64,000 nucleotides of DNA, from contig NZ_CP029191.1 of assembly GCF_008642335.1 (NCBI RefSeq), positions 2,418,001-2,482,000 on the forward strand, written 5' to 3'. Source of the DNA: Streptomyces venezuelae. Its GTDB lineage: Bacteria; Actinomycetota; Actinomycetes; Streptomycetales; Streptomycetaceae. Under the pieces are notes generated by a model. It ran no database searches. It was given only the letters and a program-made list of their open reading frames with translations, and was not told the origin of the DNA. Positions 7,264 through 16,447 of the stretch are shown here, piece after piece (position 1 is the first letter of the stretch; every line of letters starts with the position of its first letter). Made by a program: the position numbers and the translations under genes.

Positions 7264-10200
7264 CCACGGTCCAGGCCCCACCCCCGGCGGCCGCAAGACC
7301 CACGACCGCTGCCCCTGAACCCTCGCGGGGGCCGCGCTCGCGGCGCTGGCTTCTGGGGTTCTGGGCCGTGGTGTTCGTTGCGTTCCTGGCGGTGAAGCCG
7401 GGGCGGATGACGTTCGACACCAAGCTCGGTGTCGCCGTCGACCCCTGGCAGTTCCTCTCCGACCTGGGGCAGCTCTGGCACGACAGGGGCGGCTTCGGCG
7501 GGATCCAGGACCAGTACGTCGGGTACGCCTTCCCGATGCTGCCGTTCTACGGCCTGGCCGACCTCGTGCAGCTGCCGGTCTGGCTGGCGGAGCGGCTCTG
7601 GTTCTCGCTGATCGTCGCCGTCGCGTTCTGGGGGGCACTGCGGCTCGCCGAGCGCCTGGGCATCGGCAGCCGCCACAGCCGGCTCCTCGGCGCGGTCGTG
7701 TACGCGCTGTGGCCGACGTTCACCGTGGTCATCGGCTCGACGTCGGCGGCCGCGCTGCCCGGCGCGTTCCTGCCGTGGGTGCTGCTGCCGCTGGCCGACG
7801 ACCGGTTCAGCGCACGCATCGCGGCGTGCCGGTCGGCGCTGGTCATCCCGTTCATGGGCGGGGTGAACGCGGCGGCGACACTCGCCTCGCTGCTGCCCGC
7901 GGGCCTGTATCTGCTGTCCCGCCCGAACGGCCCGCGCAAGCGGAAGCTGATCACGTGGTGGGTGCCGGGCGTCGTCCTGGCCACCGCGTGGTGGGTCGTA
8001 CCGCTCCTGATGCTCGGCATCTACGGCGAGAACTTCCTGCCGTTCGTCGAGGACTCGGCGACCACGACCGGCACGATGTCGGCGACCGAGGCGCTGCGCG
8101 GCGCCGGCAACTGGGTGGCGTATCTGCACTTCGGCGAGGCCTGGCTGCCCGCGGGATGGACGGTCGCGACGGCCGTCCTGACCATCGTCTGCTCGGCGCT
8201 CGCCGCGGCGCTCGGCCTCGCGGGCCTGGCGCGGCGCGACCTTCCGGAGCGGCGCTGGCTGGTCCTCACGGTCCTCTCCGTCGTCCTCGTCACCCTCGCC
8301 GGGTACGGCGGCGCGTTCGGCGCCCCCTTCCACGGCACGGTCCAGTCGTGGCTGGACGGCGGGCTCGTCCCCTTCCGCAACATCTACAAGTTCCAGACGG
8401 GGCTCGCGCTCGCGCTGGTCTTCGGTCTGATGCACCTGGTGGGCGTGGCCGCGCAGGCGCGCGGGGCCCGGCGGGTGCGCGGCAGGCGGTACGCGCCGCT
8501 GATCGCGGCGGTCCTGGTCCTGCCCGGTCTGGCCCTGCCCTACGTCAACGGCTCGATCCTCCAGCCGGGTTCGTTCAAGAAGCTGCCCACGTACTGGCAG
8601 ACGACGGCCGACTGGCTGGAGAAGTACTCGCCGGACTCACGCGCCCTCGTCGTGCCCGCGACCGCGCACGGCATCTACACCTGGGGCTCCCCCATCGACC
8701 AGCCCCTCGACGTGCTCGCCGACTCGCGCTGGGCGCAGCGCGACTACGTGCCGTTCGGCGCCCCCGGCAACCGGCGCGCGATGGACGCCGTCGAGCAGGC
8801 GCTGATGACCGGCGCGGAGGTGCCCGGCCTGCGCGACTACGTGACGCGGGCCGGCCTGTACTACGTCGTCGTGCGCAACGACCTCGACCCGGACCAGGTC
8901 GGCAACGTGCCCACCGCGACGGTCAAGCGCACCCTGGAGGAGTCCGGCTTCCGGCGCGTCACCGGCTTCGGCCCGCAGACCACCGGCGGCATCATCCCGA
9001 ACGACACCCCGGTCCAGGTGGAGGGCCTCTACCCGCGCCAGCGCGCGGTCGAGATCTACGCCCCCGCGGAGGGAACCGAGCGCCCCGGCCAGGCCGGCCT
9101 GAAGCCGGTGTCGAACACGGCGGTCGTCAGCGGCGGCCCGGAGTCCCTCCTGCCGCTCTCCGCCGACCCGTCGATGCGCGACCGCCCCACCGTCCTGACC
9201 GGCGACAACCACCCGGGCATCGGAGCGCCCGCCCTGCAGGCGGTCGGTGACGGCATGCGCCGCGCCGACACCCGCTTCGGCCTGGTCAACTCCAACACCT
9301 CGTACACGTACGGGCGCGACGAGCGGAACGCGGTCGACGCGCTGCAGAACCCGGACGAGAAGCCGCACCAGATCCTGCCGAGCAAGGGCATCGAGCACCA
9401 GACGACGTCGGAGCTGCGGGGCGCCAAGTCGGTGTCGGCGTCCAGCTACGGCAACTGGCTCTTCCACCTCCCGCAGTACGACCCGGCGAACGCCTTCGAC
9501 GAGAACCCGGCCACGGCCTGGGCGGAGGGCAACGCCGGTTCGGCGGACGGCGAGTGGATCAAGGCCGAGTTCAACGCGAAGGTCGACGTGCCGTCATCCT
9601 TCCGCGTCACCCCGCTGCCGCAGAACGGCACACGGGCAGCCCCCACCCGGATCAGAGTGGAGACGGAGCAGGGCAGCATCACCAGCCCCCTCCAGCCCAA
9701 CGGACAGCCGCAGCGCGTCAGGGCCAAGCCCGGCTCCACGGACTTCGTGAAGATCACGATCCTGGACACCCAGGTGGCGACCCCCGGCCTGACAGGCGCG
9801 GGCTTCTCGGAGATAACGATCCCCGAGGTCCGGATCACCCGTCTCCTCCAACTCCCCACGGACGCGGAGAAGTCCACGGACGCGAAGGCCACCACGTACT
9901 CGCTGCACCGCACGTCCGACCCGGGCGCCTTCTCACAGGTGGACACGGAGTCGGGGCTGCACCGCCGCTTCACGACGACGGCGGAGGGCGCGTACGACGT
10001 GAAGGCGAGCGCGGTGGCCGTGCCGGGCCGTGAACTCGACGAGCTGCTCTACAAGGTGGCGCCCGAGCAGGAGCAGCAGATCATCGCGACGGCCGACTCC
10101 ACCGCGAAGCTCGGCAGCGGTCTGTCGCCGCGCAACCTCACCGACGGAGACCTGACGACGGCGTGGGTGGCGGGCAGCGACAACCGCCCCGTCATCCACC

Positions 10201-11603
10201 TCAAGTGGCCGGGCAAACAGCCGGTCGGCGAGATCGTGCTGCCCGCGGCGGGCGGCCTGTCCACACGGCCGGTAAAGATCGAGATCAGCTCGCCGGACGG
10301 CGCGGCGACCGCGGGTGTCGACGAGAACGGCAACGCCCGCTTCGCGCCGATCACCACCGACGAGATGGACATCACGATCACGGAGACCGCGCCGCTGACG
10401 GTCCACAACCCGGTGGCGGACGAGGACCTGCAGCTGCCGGTGGGCCTCACCGAGGTGTACGTCCCCGCGCTGGACAAGTACCGCACGAAGCAGCCCGACC
10501 CGAAGGACCGCTTCTCCCTTCCCTGCGGCCAAGGGCCGGTGCTCTCGATCGACGGCGAGCTGTACGAGACGAGCGCGAAGGGCAGGGTCCGGGACCTCAC
10601 CGACCGGCGCCCCGTAGAGATCACGCTCTGCCAGGAGGGCAACGAGTCGTCCGCCGTCCGCCTCGGCGCGGGGGCGCACAGCCTGGAGACGGGTGACGCG
10701 GGCCCGCTGGCCGTCATGGACGCGTCCCTGACCATCGGCACACCGGCATCACTCGACACCACGGCCCGCGAGCTGAAGGTCAAGGACTGGCTGGGCGACC
10801 GCCGCGAGCTGACGGTGGGCTCGGGCGCGGCCTCGTACCTCACGACGTACGAGAACGTGAACGACGGCTGGAAGGCGACGCTGAACGGCAAGGAGCTGAC
10901 CAGCGTCCGGCTGGACGGCTGGCAGCAGGGCTGGCTGGTGCCGAACGGCGAGGGCGGCACGGTCAAGCTGACCTACGAGCCGTCACAGATCTACGAGATC
11001 GGCCTGATCCTCGCGGGCATCGGCGTCCTGGCCCTGCTGGCGCTGGCCCTCATCCGCCGCCGCGACCCCAACACGGACGGTCCGTCCCCCGCGCCGCCCG
11101 CCCCGGGCATCGTCCTGGGCACGGTGGCGCTCACGCTGGTGGCAGCGGTGATCGCGGGACCGTTCGCACTCCTGGTCCCCGCCCTCGCCCTCCTGGCCTG
11201 GTGGCGCCACGCACTGCTGGTGCCGATCGCGTTCGTCGCCATGACGGCCGCGGGCATAACGGCGGCGACAGGCGCGGGCGAGCCGATCACTTCCGACGAG
11301 GGCGCGTTCGGCCACACGGCCCAACTCCTGGCCCTCATAGCCCTGTTCGCAGCGCTGGTGACGGCAAAGGAGACGCACCCCCGCGCCGTACGAACACCCA
11401 AGCACGCCCCGGACACGGCAGGCGACACCCCACCCCCGCTGCCCCACCGCAAACGCGCGGGGGACGACGCACCGGAGGCGGCCGCCGGCCCGACGGTCTC
11501 GGCCCGCGGCCCGGCATCGGCCCAACCGGACCCCGCCCCGCCCGGCCGGACGATGCGCATCCCCCGCCGCAGGCGCCCGTCCACGGAAGGCACTCAGCGA
11601 TGA
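7260..11603 (+). CDS. AftD-like alpha-(1->3)-arabinofuranosyltransferase (DUF3367), 1447 residues
   Basis: Giant GT-C membrane glycosyltransferase. The N-terminal third is multi-helical, with acidic residues in the first extracytoplasmic loop (D53 and D61, in MTFDTK and VDPW) where GT-C enzymes place their catalytic Asp. Two discoidin/F5-8C-like carbohydrate-binding modules follow: about residues 725-860 (NAFDENPATAWAEG) and 945-1060 (NLTDGDLTTAWVAG). Several helices close the protein (from about 1240), then a basic, proline-rich tail. Mycobacterial AftD adds arabinofuranose from decaprenyl-phosphoarabinose to arabinan and has similar length and modules. ATG 7260 overlaps the previous stop. 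Streptomycetes lack the classical arabinogalactan, so the acceptor is an open question. Confidence 0.9.
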   Translation: MTTVQAPPPAAARPTTAAPEPSRGPRSRRWLLGFWAVVFVAFLAVKPGRMTFDTKLGVAVDPWQFLSDLGQLWHDRGGFGGIQDQYVGYAFPMLPFYGLADLVQLPVWLAERLWFSLIVAVAFWGALRLAERLGIGSRHSRLLGAVVYALWPTFTVVIGSTSAAALPGAFLPWVLLPLADDRFSARIAACRSALVIPFMGGVNAAATLASLLPAGLYLLSRPNGPRKRKLITWWVPGVVLATAWWVVPLLMLGIYGENFLPFVEDSATTTGTMSATEALRGAGNWVAYLHFGEAWLPAGWTVATAVLTIVCSALAAALGLAGLARRDLPERRWLVLTVLSVVLVTLAGYGGAFGAPFHGTVQSWLDGGLVPFRNIYKFQTGLALALVFGLMHLVGVAAQARGARRVRGRRYAPLIAAVLVLPGLALPYVNGSILQPGSFKKLPTYWQTTADWLEKYSPDSRALVVPATAHGIYTWGSPIDQPLDVLADSRWAQRDYVPFGAPGNRRAMDAVEQALMTGAEVPGLRDYVTRAGLYYVVVRNDLDPDQVGNVPTATVKRTLEESGFRRVTGFGPQTTGGIIPNDTPVQVEGLYPRQRAVEIYAPAEGTERPGQAGLKPVSNTAVVSGGPESLLPLSADPSMRDRPTVLTGDNHPGIGAPALQAVGDGMRRADTRFGLVNSNTSYTYGRDERNAVDALQNPDEKPHQILPSKGIEHQTTSELRGAKSVSASSYGNWLFHLPQYDPANAFDENPATAWAEGNAGSADGEWIKAEFNAKVDVPSSFRVTPLPQNGTRAAPTRIRVETEQGSITSPLQPNGQPQRVRAKPGSTDFVKITILDTQVATPGLTGAGFSEITIPEVRITRLLQLPTDAEKSTDAKATTYSLHRTSDPGAFSQVDTESGLHRRFTTTAEGAYDVKASAVAVPGRELDELLYKVAPEQEQQIIATADSTAKLGSGLSPRNLTDGDLTTAWVAGSDNRPVIHLKWPGKQPVGEIVLPAAGGLSTRPVKIEISSPDGAATAGVDENGNARFAPITTDEMDITITETAPLTVHNPVADEDLQLPVGLTEVYVPALDKYRTKQPDPKDRFSLPCGQGPVLSIDGELYETSAKGRVRDLTDRRPVEITLCQEGNESSAVRLGAGAHSLETGDAGPLAVMDASLTIGTPASLDTTARELKVKDWLGDRRELTVGSGAASYLTTYENVNDGWKATLNGKELTSVRLDGWQQGWLVPNGEGGTVKLTYEPSQIYEIGLILAGIGVLALLALALIRRRDPNTDGPSPAPPAPGIVLGTVALTLVAAVIAGPFALLVPALALLAWWRHALLVPIAFVAMTAAGITAATGAGEPITSDEGAFGHTAQLLALIALFAALVTAKETHPRAVRTPKHAPDTAGDTPPPLPHRKRAGDDAPEAAAGPTVSARGPASAQPDPAPPGRTMRIPRRRRPSTEGTQR

Positions 11604-13117
11604 CCGCACTGGAACACCCGGCACGGCGCGCGGAAGGACCCGGGCGACCGCCCGCGCGCGTGCCGTTCCCCGTCGTCGACGAGGTCTCACGGCACTGCCT
11701 CCAGGAGGAGGAGCCGGAGACCGTGCACATCGAGGTGCACCTGCCGGGCACCCCCGACCCGGACCGCCTCAGGTCCGCCTTCACCGAGGCCCTCCGCCGC
11801 CACCCGCGCATCCTGATGCGGGAGGCTAGGGGCCCCTGGTACCGCCGCCGCTACGAGTGGGAACTCACCCACACCCCGGACCTCGAGGTAGTAACCTTCC
11901 CGCCCCCGGAACCGGACGCCCTGAAACGAGCCCGGGAACGAGCCCTGGCCGAGGCCCCGCCCCTCACCTCCTCACCGCCGATCCGCCTGGAGGTAGTAGC
12001 AGCCGCGCCCCCACCGGCGGAGAGCCGCGGGACGGACCCGAGGGGACGCACCGGTATGTCCGCCCGGAGCACGGAGACGAAGACGTCCGGGGCGGAGGGG
12101 CCGACAGAGCCGCAGGGATGGCGAGGACGGACATACCGGGGCGGCCCCGCCCCGGAGAGAACAGAGCGCACCCCCGACCAGGGAAGCGTCCTCTTCCTCA
12201 CGATCAACCACACGGCCCTGGACGGCCCGGCCTGCCTACGCGTCCTGGCCACCGCCGCAGAGCTGTACGGCGGCAAGGACAATTCCCCGGCGGCACCCCC
12301 CACCAGACCCCCCGCCGCACCACAGCCAACGGAGCACCCCCCGACCGAAACACCCTCGGGCTGGGCACCCCCCGCCCGGGTGGCGAAGGGAAGGCCCGAG
12401 CCCTCCCCCGGCAACGGGATGCTCGTGGCGGAGCTGCCCGTACCGAAGCGCCCCAAGGGCTCCCCGTTCACCGTCAACGACCAGCTCATGGTCGCCACAG
12501 CGCTGATGATCGCGCACTGGAACCATGAACACGGCGCCCGCCCACGCCCGTTCCGCATCACGATGCCGGTGGACGACCGCCCGCGGGACGCGACGATGCC
12601 GATAGGCAACGGCACGAGACTGGTGGAAGTCCCCTTCTCGGCCGAAGAGTTGGCCTCCCGGGACTGGACCCCTGAGGCAACCCGAGACCTCCTGCGCCGC
12701 ACCTCCGAGAGAACCCGGGCCCTCAAGGCACTCTCCCGCCCGCAACTGGGCCACGGCGCCACCCTCCTGACCGCCCCCGTCCTGCCCGTGACCCTCCGCG
12801 CCGCCGTCACCCGCGGCCTGCGCAGGGCCGCCGCGCCCTGGACGTCGACGACGCTCCTGAGCAACATCGGCCGCGTGCCCTACGCCCTGGACTTCGGCGA
12901 CGCGGGCCGCGCCCACGCCGTCTGGTTCTCCGCACCCGCCCGCCTCCCACGAGGCCTCACCGTGACCACGGCGTCGACGGCGGGCCGCCTGCACCTCGCG
13001 CTGCGCTGGTCGAAGACGCTGCTGAGCCACGGCGACGGCGCCCACCTGCGCGACCTGTTCGAGCACTACCTCCACGCGACGGAACACACCGAACCCCACG
13101 ACCGGGGGCCCAAGTGA
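11600..13117 (+). CDS. Condensation/PapA-like acyltransferase domain protein
   Basis: A 505-residue protein with the chloramphenicol-acetyltransferase-like fold. The active-site motif xHxxxDG is present as NHTALDG with H204 as probable base, and a structural DFG occurs near residue 430 (LDFGDAG). Such proteins transfer acyl groups from CoA or carrier proteins to hydroxyls or amines. A disordered insertion of about 60 residues, rich in Arg, Pro, Gly, Thr and Glu (about 135-195), sits just before the catalytic motif, and a second proline-rich stretch lies near 235-265. The start overlaps the AftD-like stop and the stop overlaps the next start, so it belongs to the same operon. It may acylate the glycan. 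Confidence 0.8.
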   Translation: MTALEHPARRAEGPGRPPARVPFPVVDEVSRHCLQEEEPETVHIEVHLPGTPDPDRLRSAFTEALRRHPRILMREARGPWYRRRYEWELTHTPDLEVVTFPPPEPDALKRARERALAEAPPLTSSPPIRLEVVAAAPPPAESRGTDPRGRTGMSARSTETKTSGAEGPTEPQGWRGRTYRGGPAPERTERTPDQGSVLFLTINHTALDGPACLRVLATAAELYGGKDNSPAAPPTRPPAAPQPTEHPPTETPSGWAPPARVAKGRPEPSPGNGMLVAELPVPKRPKGSPFTVNDQLMVATALMIAHWNHEHGARPRPFRITMPVDDRPRDATMPIGNGTRLVEVPFSAEELASRDWTPEATRDLLRRTSERTRALKALSRPQLGHGATLLTAPVLPVTLRAAVTRGLRRAAAPWTSTTLLSNIGRVPYALDFGDAGRAHAVWFSAPARLPRGLTVTTASTAGRLHLALRWSKTLLSHGDGAHLRDLFEHYLHATEHTEPHDRGPK

Positions 13118-13848
13118 CCACCACCACCCAGCGCCCCAGGGGCCTCCGGGACTTCTACGAGAACCCGGCCGTCCCCGTGGCATCGGGCGACGCCCGCTCC
13201 ATCCGCCAGGCCCGCATCCTCGCCACCGCACTGGGCCCCGCCACCACCCGTACCGCCACGGTCCTGGACATCGGCTGCGGCGACGGAACGGCGGCGGCGA
13301 CCGCGGCACCGCTGCTGGCCGGGCACCGCGTGGTCGGCGTGGACTGGTCGCAGGACGCGTTGAAGCGCGCGCACGCGAGACTGCCGTACGTCGTACGCGG
13401 CGAACTGTCCGACGGCGGGCTGCCGTTCGCCGACGGAGCGGCCGACGCCGTGCTGTTCAGCGAGGTGATCGAGCACCTCGTGGACCCGGACAGCGCGCTG
13501 GACGAACTGAGAAGAGTGCTGCGCCCCGGCGGGCACCTGATGCTGTCCACCCCGAACCTGGCCGCCTGGTACAACCGAGGCCTGCTCCTCGCCGGCGTAC
13601 AGCCCGTGTTCTCGGAGGTGAGCCTGCGTGGCATCCACGGCCGCCCCGGCAAGGAGGTCGTGGGCCACCTGCGGCTGTACACGGCGCGCGCGCTGCGCGA
13701 GTTCGTCGCCGCGTCCGGCTTCGAGGTCGTACGCCTGTCGGGGGCACCGTTCCACGGCGTGCCGCGCCCGCTGCGCGCCCTGGACCGACTGGCCTGCGCC
13801 GTGCCGAGCGCCGCGTCGATCCTCCTGCTGCACGCCCGAAGGACCTGA
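13114..13848 (+). CDS. Class I SAM-dependent methyltransferase
   Basis: A 244-residue methyltransferase beginning at GTG 13114, overlapping the upstream stop (GTGA). Motif I is VLDIGCGDGTAA, with motif II-like FSEVIEHLVDP and LRPGGHLMLSTPN. The size and order match methyltransferase type 11 proteins acting on sugars, lipids or quinones. It is the second of three methyltransferases in this locus. The C-terminal third (FHGVPRPLRALDRL) may be acceptor-specific. Substrate unknown. Confidence 0.88.
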   Translation: MTTTTQRPRGLRDFYENPAVPVASGDARSIRQARILATALGPATTRTATVLDIGCGDGTAAATAAPLLAGHRVVGVDWSQDALKRAHARLPYVVRGELSDGGLPFADGAADAVLFSEVIEHLVDPDSALDELRRVLRPGGHLMLSTPNLAAWYNRGLLLAGVQPVFSEVSLRGIHGRPGKEVVGHLRLYTARALREFVAASGFEVVRLSGAPFHGVPRPLRALDRLACAVPSAASILLLHARRT

Positions 13849-13850
13849 CC

Positions 13851-14771
13851 ATGTGGTGGGGCGTGGCCGCGGCACTGATCGCGAACCTGCTCTACAGCAC
13901 GGGATTCGTCCTGGAGAAGAGGGCGCTGACGGCGATGCCGTCGGTGAGCGTCCGCAGCCCCGCGCGGCTCCTGCGACAGGTGCTCGGCAGCCCACTCTGG
14001 ATAGGCGGCTCGCTGGCCCTGGCGGCAGGCTTCGGCGCGCAGCTCGCCGTGTACCGCACGCTGCCGATCGCCGCGGCGCAGGGCATCTTCGTGTCGGGCC
14101 TGGTGCTCCTCCTGTTGCTCTCCTCCGTCCTGCTCGGCGAACGCACCTCGGGCCGCGAGCGGTACGCGGTCGCGGGCATCCTGATCGCACTGCTCATGGT
14201 GGTCCTCTCGCTCAGCGAGGACAACGACACGGTGGGCCACGGCGCGCCCGTGCCGCTGATCCTCACGGTGTGCCTACCGTCGCTCGCGGCGGGCGTCTGG
14301 CTGTACGGCTCCGCGGAGCGCCGTGCCAAGCACCGGCACCGGATGCCGACGGCGGGCGTCGAGTACGGCGTCGCGGTGGGGCTCCTGTACGGGGTGAGTT
14401 CGCTCGCCATCAAGGGCGTGTCCAGCTACCTGACGACGGAGGACATCGGCGGCGCGGTCGGCGACCTGCTGCGCTCGCCCTACCCCTATCTGCTGCTCTT
14501 CACCGGCGCGTTCGGCCTGATCATGTCGCAGGCGGCCCTGCAGCGCTGCCGGGCGTCCCTCATCGTCCCCGTGTGCACGACGGTGACGTCGCTGTTCACG
14601 GCGGTGCTCGGGACGCTGGCGTTCGGCGAGGCGCTGCCGCACGAGCCGGTGCGCCTCGCGCTGCGCATCGCGGGCACGGTCCTCGCCGTGTCCGTCCTCC
14701 TCGCCATGCCGAAGCACGACGCGACGGCTCCCCCGCCCTCGACCGCTCCCAAGGAGTTGACCAGCGGATGA
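13851..14771 (+). CDS. DMT-superfamily (EamA-like) membrane transporter
   Basis: A 306-residue protein with about ten hydrophobic segments and the two-repeat organisation of drug/metabolite transporters. The first helix contains LYSTGFVLEKRAL, and the C-terminal half repeats the pattern with VPVCTTVTSLFTAVLGTLAFGE. In a glycan locus such proteins may move a small precursor or a lipid-linked sugar across the membrane, but that is inference. It starts two bases after the methyltransferase stop and its stop overlaps the Trm112-like gene. Confidence 0.82.
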   Translation: MWWGVAAALIANLLYSTGFVLEKRALTAMPSVSVRSPARLLRQVLGSPLWIGGSLALAAGFGAQLAVYRTLPIAAAQGIFVSGLVLLLLLSSVLLGERTSGRERYAVAGILIALLMVVLSLSEDNDTVGHGAPVPLILTVCLPSLAAGVWLYGSAERRAKHRHRMPTAGVEYGVAVGLLYGVSSLAIKGVSSYLTTEDIGGAVGDLLRSPYPYLLLFTGAFGLIMSQAALQRCRASLIVPVCTTVTSLFTAVLGTLAFGEALPHEPVRLALRIAGTVLAVSVLLAMPKHDATAPPPSTAPKELTSG

Positions 14772-14995
14772 ACCCCGAAGACCCGCTGCTGAAGATCCTC
14801 GCGTGCCCGCTGGACAAGGGCCCGCTGCACCTGCTCGCCGCCGAGGAGCCCCTCGTACCGGAGGAGTCGCTGTACAACCCGCGGCTGCGGCGCCGCTATC
14901 CGGTGCTCGACGGCATACCGCAGCTGCTGCCCTCCTCCGGCGAGCAGGTCCCGGAGGAGGAGCACGAGCAGCTGCTCAAGCGCATGTCCCCGTGA
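14768..14995 (+). CDS. Trm112-like protein
   Basis: A 75-residue protein with the Trm112/YcaR layout: LLKILACPLDKGPL near the start, then RYPVLDGIPQLLP. In archaea and eukaryotes Trm112 binds and activates class I methyltransferases; bacterial members are small zinc-ribbon-like proteins. Only one cysteine (C13) of the usual pair is kept: the second position of CPxC is Asp, so metal binding is doubtful. It overlaps the transporter stop by four bases and lies between three methyltransferase genes, making a methyltransferase-chaperone role attractive but unproven. Confidence 0.82.
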   Translation: MNPEDPLLKILACPLDKGPLHLLAAEEPLVPEESLYNPRLRRRYPVLDGIPQLLPSSGEQVPEEEHEQLLKRMSP

Positions 14996-15044
14996 CGGAA
15001 ACGTCCCCAGCGACGAGAACGTCCCCTGTGACGAGAGGGTCCGC

Positions 15045-15848
15045 ATGACTTTCGCCGCCCGCGTGGCGCCCTATGTCCCCGACCGTCTGGTCGCCTCCCT
15101 GGCCCGGTTCGTCTATCCGCGCTTCGAGCCGGAGCTGGGCCGGCTGGCCGACCTCTGCCCGCCGGGCTGCGGCACCGCGGTGGACGTCGGCGGCTGGTAC
15201 GGCCCGTGGTCGCACCGGCTCGCCCCGCGCGCGCACCGCGTGGTGACCGTCGAGCCGGTGCCGCACCTGGCGCGGCTCCTCGCCGCCAGTACGCCCCGCA
15301 ACGTACGGGTGATCCAGGGCGCGGCGACGGACCGGCCCGGCACGGCACGGCTCTGGCTGCCGCGCGGCGACCGCGGGGAGAGAGGCGTGTCGTCCCTGGT
15401 CCGCCGGGACATCCACGACGTGGCCGTGGACGTGCCGTGCCTGACCCTGGACGGCCTGGGCCTGCGGGACGTGCACTTCGTCAAGATCGACGTGGACGGC
15501 AACGAGCTGCGGGTCCTGCACGGCGCGCGCGAGCTGATCGCCCGCGACCGTCCGGCGATCTTCCTGGAGCTGGAGGCGCGGATCCAGCCGACCGCCCCGA
15601 TCGTGGAGTTCCTGACCGGCGGGCACGGCTACCGGGGCTGGGTGCTGCCGCACGACAGCTGGGTGCCGCTCGACGCGTTCGACCTGGAGGCGCACCAGTC
15701 CGGCACGTCGTACGTCGTGTCGCAGGGCCTGCTGCGCCGCGTCCTCACGCCCCGGCACCCCCGCTACGTCAACTCGGTCCTGTTCCTCCCCGACGGGCAC
15801 CGCCCGGGAGCGCTCGCGGTGCGCGACGATGGGGTGCATGCCCGCTAG
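15045..15848 (+). CDS. FkbM-family methyltransferase
   Basis: A 267-residue SAM-dependent O-methyltransferase. The glycine-rich SAM loop is AVDVGGWYGPWS, followed by the acidic ribose-binding position in VEPVPHLARLL, and the FkbM signature is VKIDVDGNELRVLHGA. FkbM enzymes methylate hydroxyls of sugars and polyketides, which fits modification of a surface glycan. The 50 bases upstream hold three imperfect repeats of the kind ACGTCCCC plus GTGACG. The last codons overlap the start of the following unknown gene. Confidence 0.87.
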   Translation: MTFAARVAPYVPDRLVASLARFVYPRFEPELGRLADLCPPGCGTAVDVGGWYGPWSHRLAPRAHRVVTVEPVPHLARLLAASTPRNVRVIQGAATDRPGTARLWLPRGDRGERGVSSLVRRDIHDVAVDVPCLTLDGLGLRDVHFVKIDVDGNELRVLHGARELIARDRPAIFLELEARIQPTAPIVEFLTGGHGYRGWVLPHDSWVPLDAFDLEAHQSGTSYVVSQGLLRRVLTPRHPRYVNSVLFLPDGHRPGALAVRDDGVHAR

Positions 15849-16437
15849 CGCTTCCCCCGCCCCCGGCCCGTTCACCGCGCTGGACTTCCAGCTGGTCCTG
15901 CTGCGCCGGATGGCCGACCACAACGCCGACCTGGTGGAGCGCGCACGGCACGCGCTGGGTGCCTCCGTCGCGGAGATGCGGGAGGCCAACCGCCGCTGGC
16001 AGGCGATGACCCGGTCGTCGCGGTCGCGGGGCGCGGTCTCCCGTTACCGCTCGGTCCTCGGCCCGCCCGAGGCGACGGTCCGCCGCCGGATCGGCGACCT
16101 GGAGTGCGAGGCGCTGCTGTGGCCGGTGCCGCTCTGGCCCGACCTGCGCTTCGAGGTGCTGCGCGCGCCGAACGGGGCGGTGTGGAATGAGTGGCTGGTG
16201 CGCGCGCCGGGTGAGCCCGCCCCCGAGCTGCGCACGCTCGACGACCTCACGCCCTGGTCGTGCACGGTCGACGAGGCAGCGCGCGCGTTCGCGCCGGCGC
16301 GCCCCATGGAGGGGACGGCGCCGACGCGGTGGGGCCTCGCGTTCGAGGCGGTGGACGGGGCCGGTGAACGGCGGCACTGCGTGGCCGAGTTCACCTGGGG
16401 GCTGCTGCAGCGGGTGGCGGTCAGGGAGGCCGGGTGA
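15838..16437 (+). CDS. Conserved hypothetical protein, last gene of the glycan locus
   Basis: A 199-residue protein that I do not recognise. The ATG at 15838 lies inside the FkbM gene (11-base overlap), with an alternative ATG at 15829, so it is translationally coupled. It has no signal peptide and no membrane helix. An N-terminal helical stretch (FQLVLLRRMADHNADLVERA) is followed by a mixed region with several tryptophans (LLWPVPLWPDLRFEV; AVWNEWLVRAPGE). Codon use matches the neighbours. It may be an accessory protein of the locus. Confidence 0.7.
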   Translation: MPASASPAPGPFTALDFQLVLLRRMADHNADLVERARHALGASVAEMREANRRWQAMTRSSRSRGAVSRYRSVLGPPEATVRRRIGDLECEALLWPVPLWPDLRFEVLRAPNGAVWNEWLVRAPGEPAPELRTLDDLTPWSCTVDEAARAFAPARPMEGTAPTRWGLAFEAVDGAGERRHCVAEFTWGLLQRVAVREAG

Positions 16438-16447
16438 CCCGCGGCGC

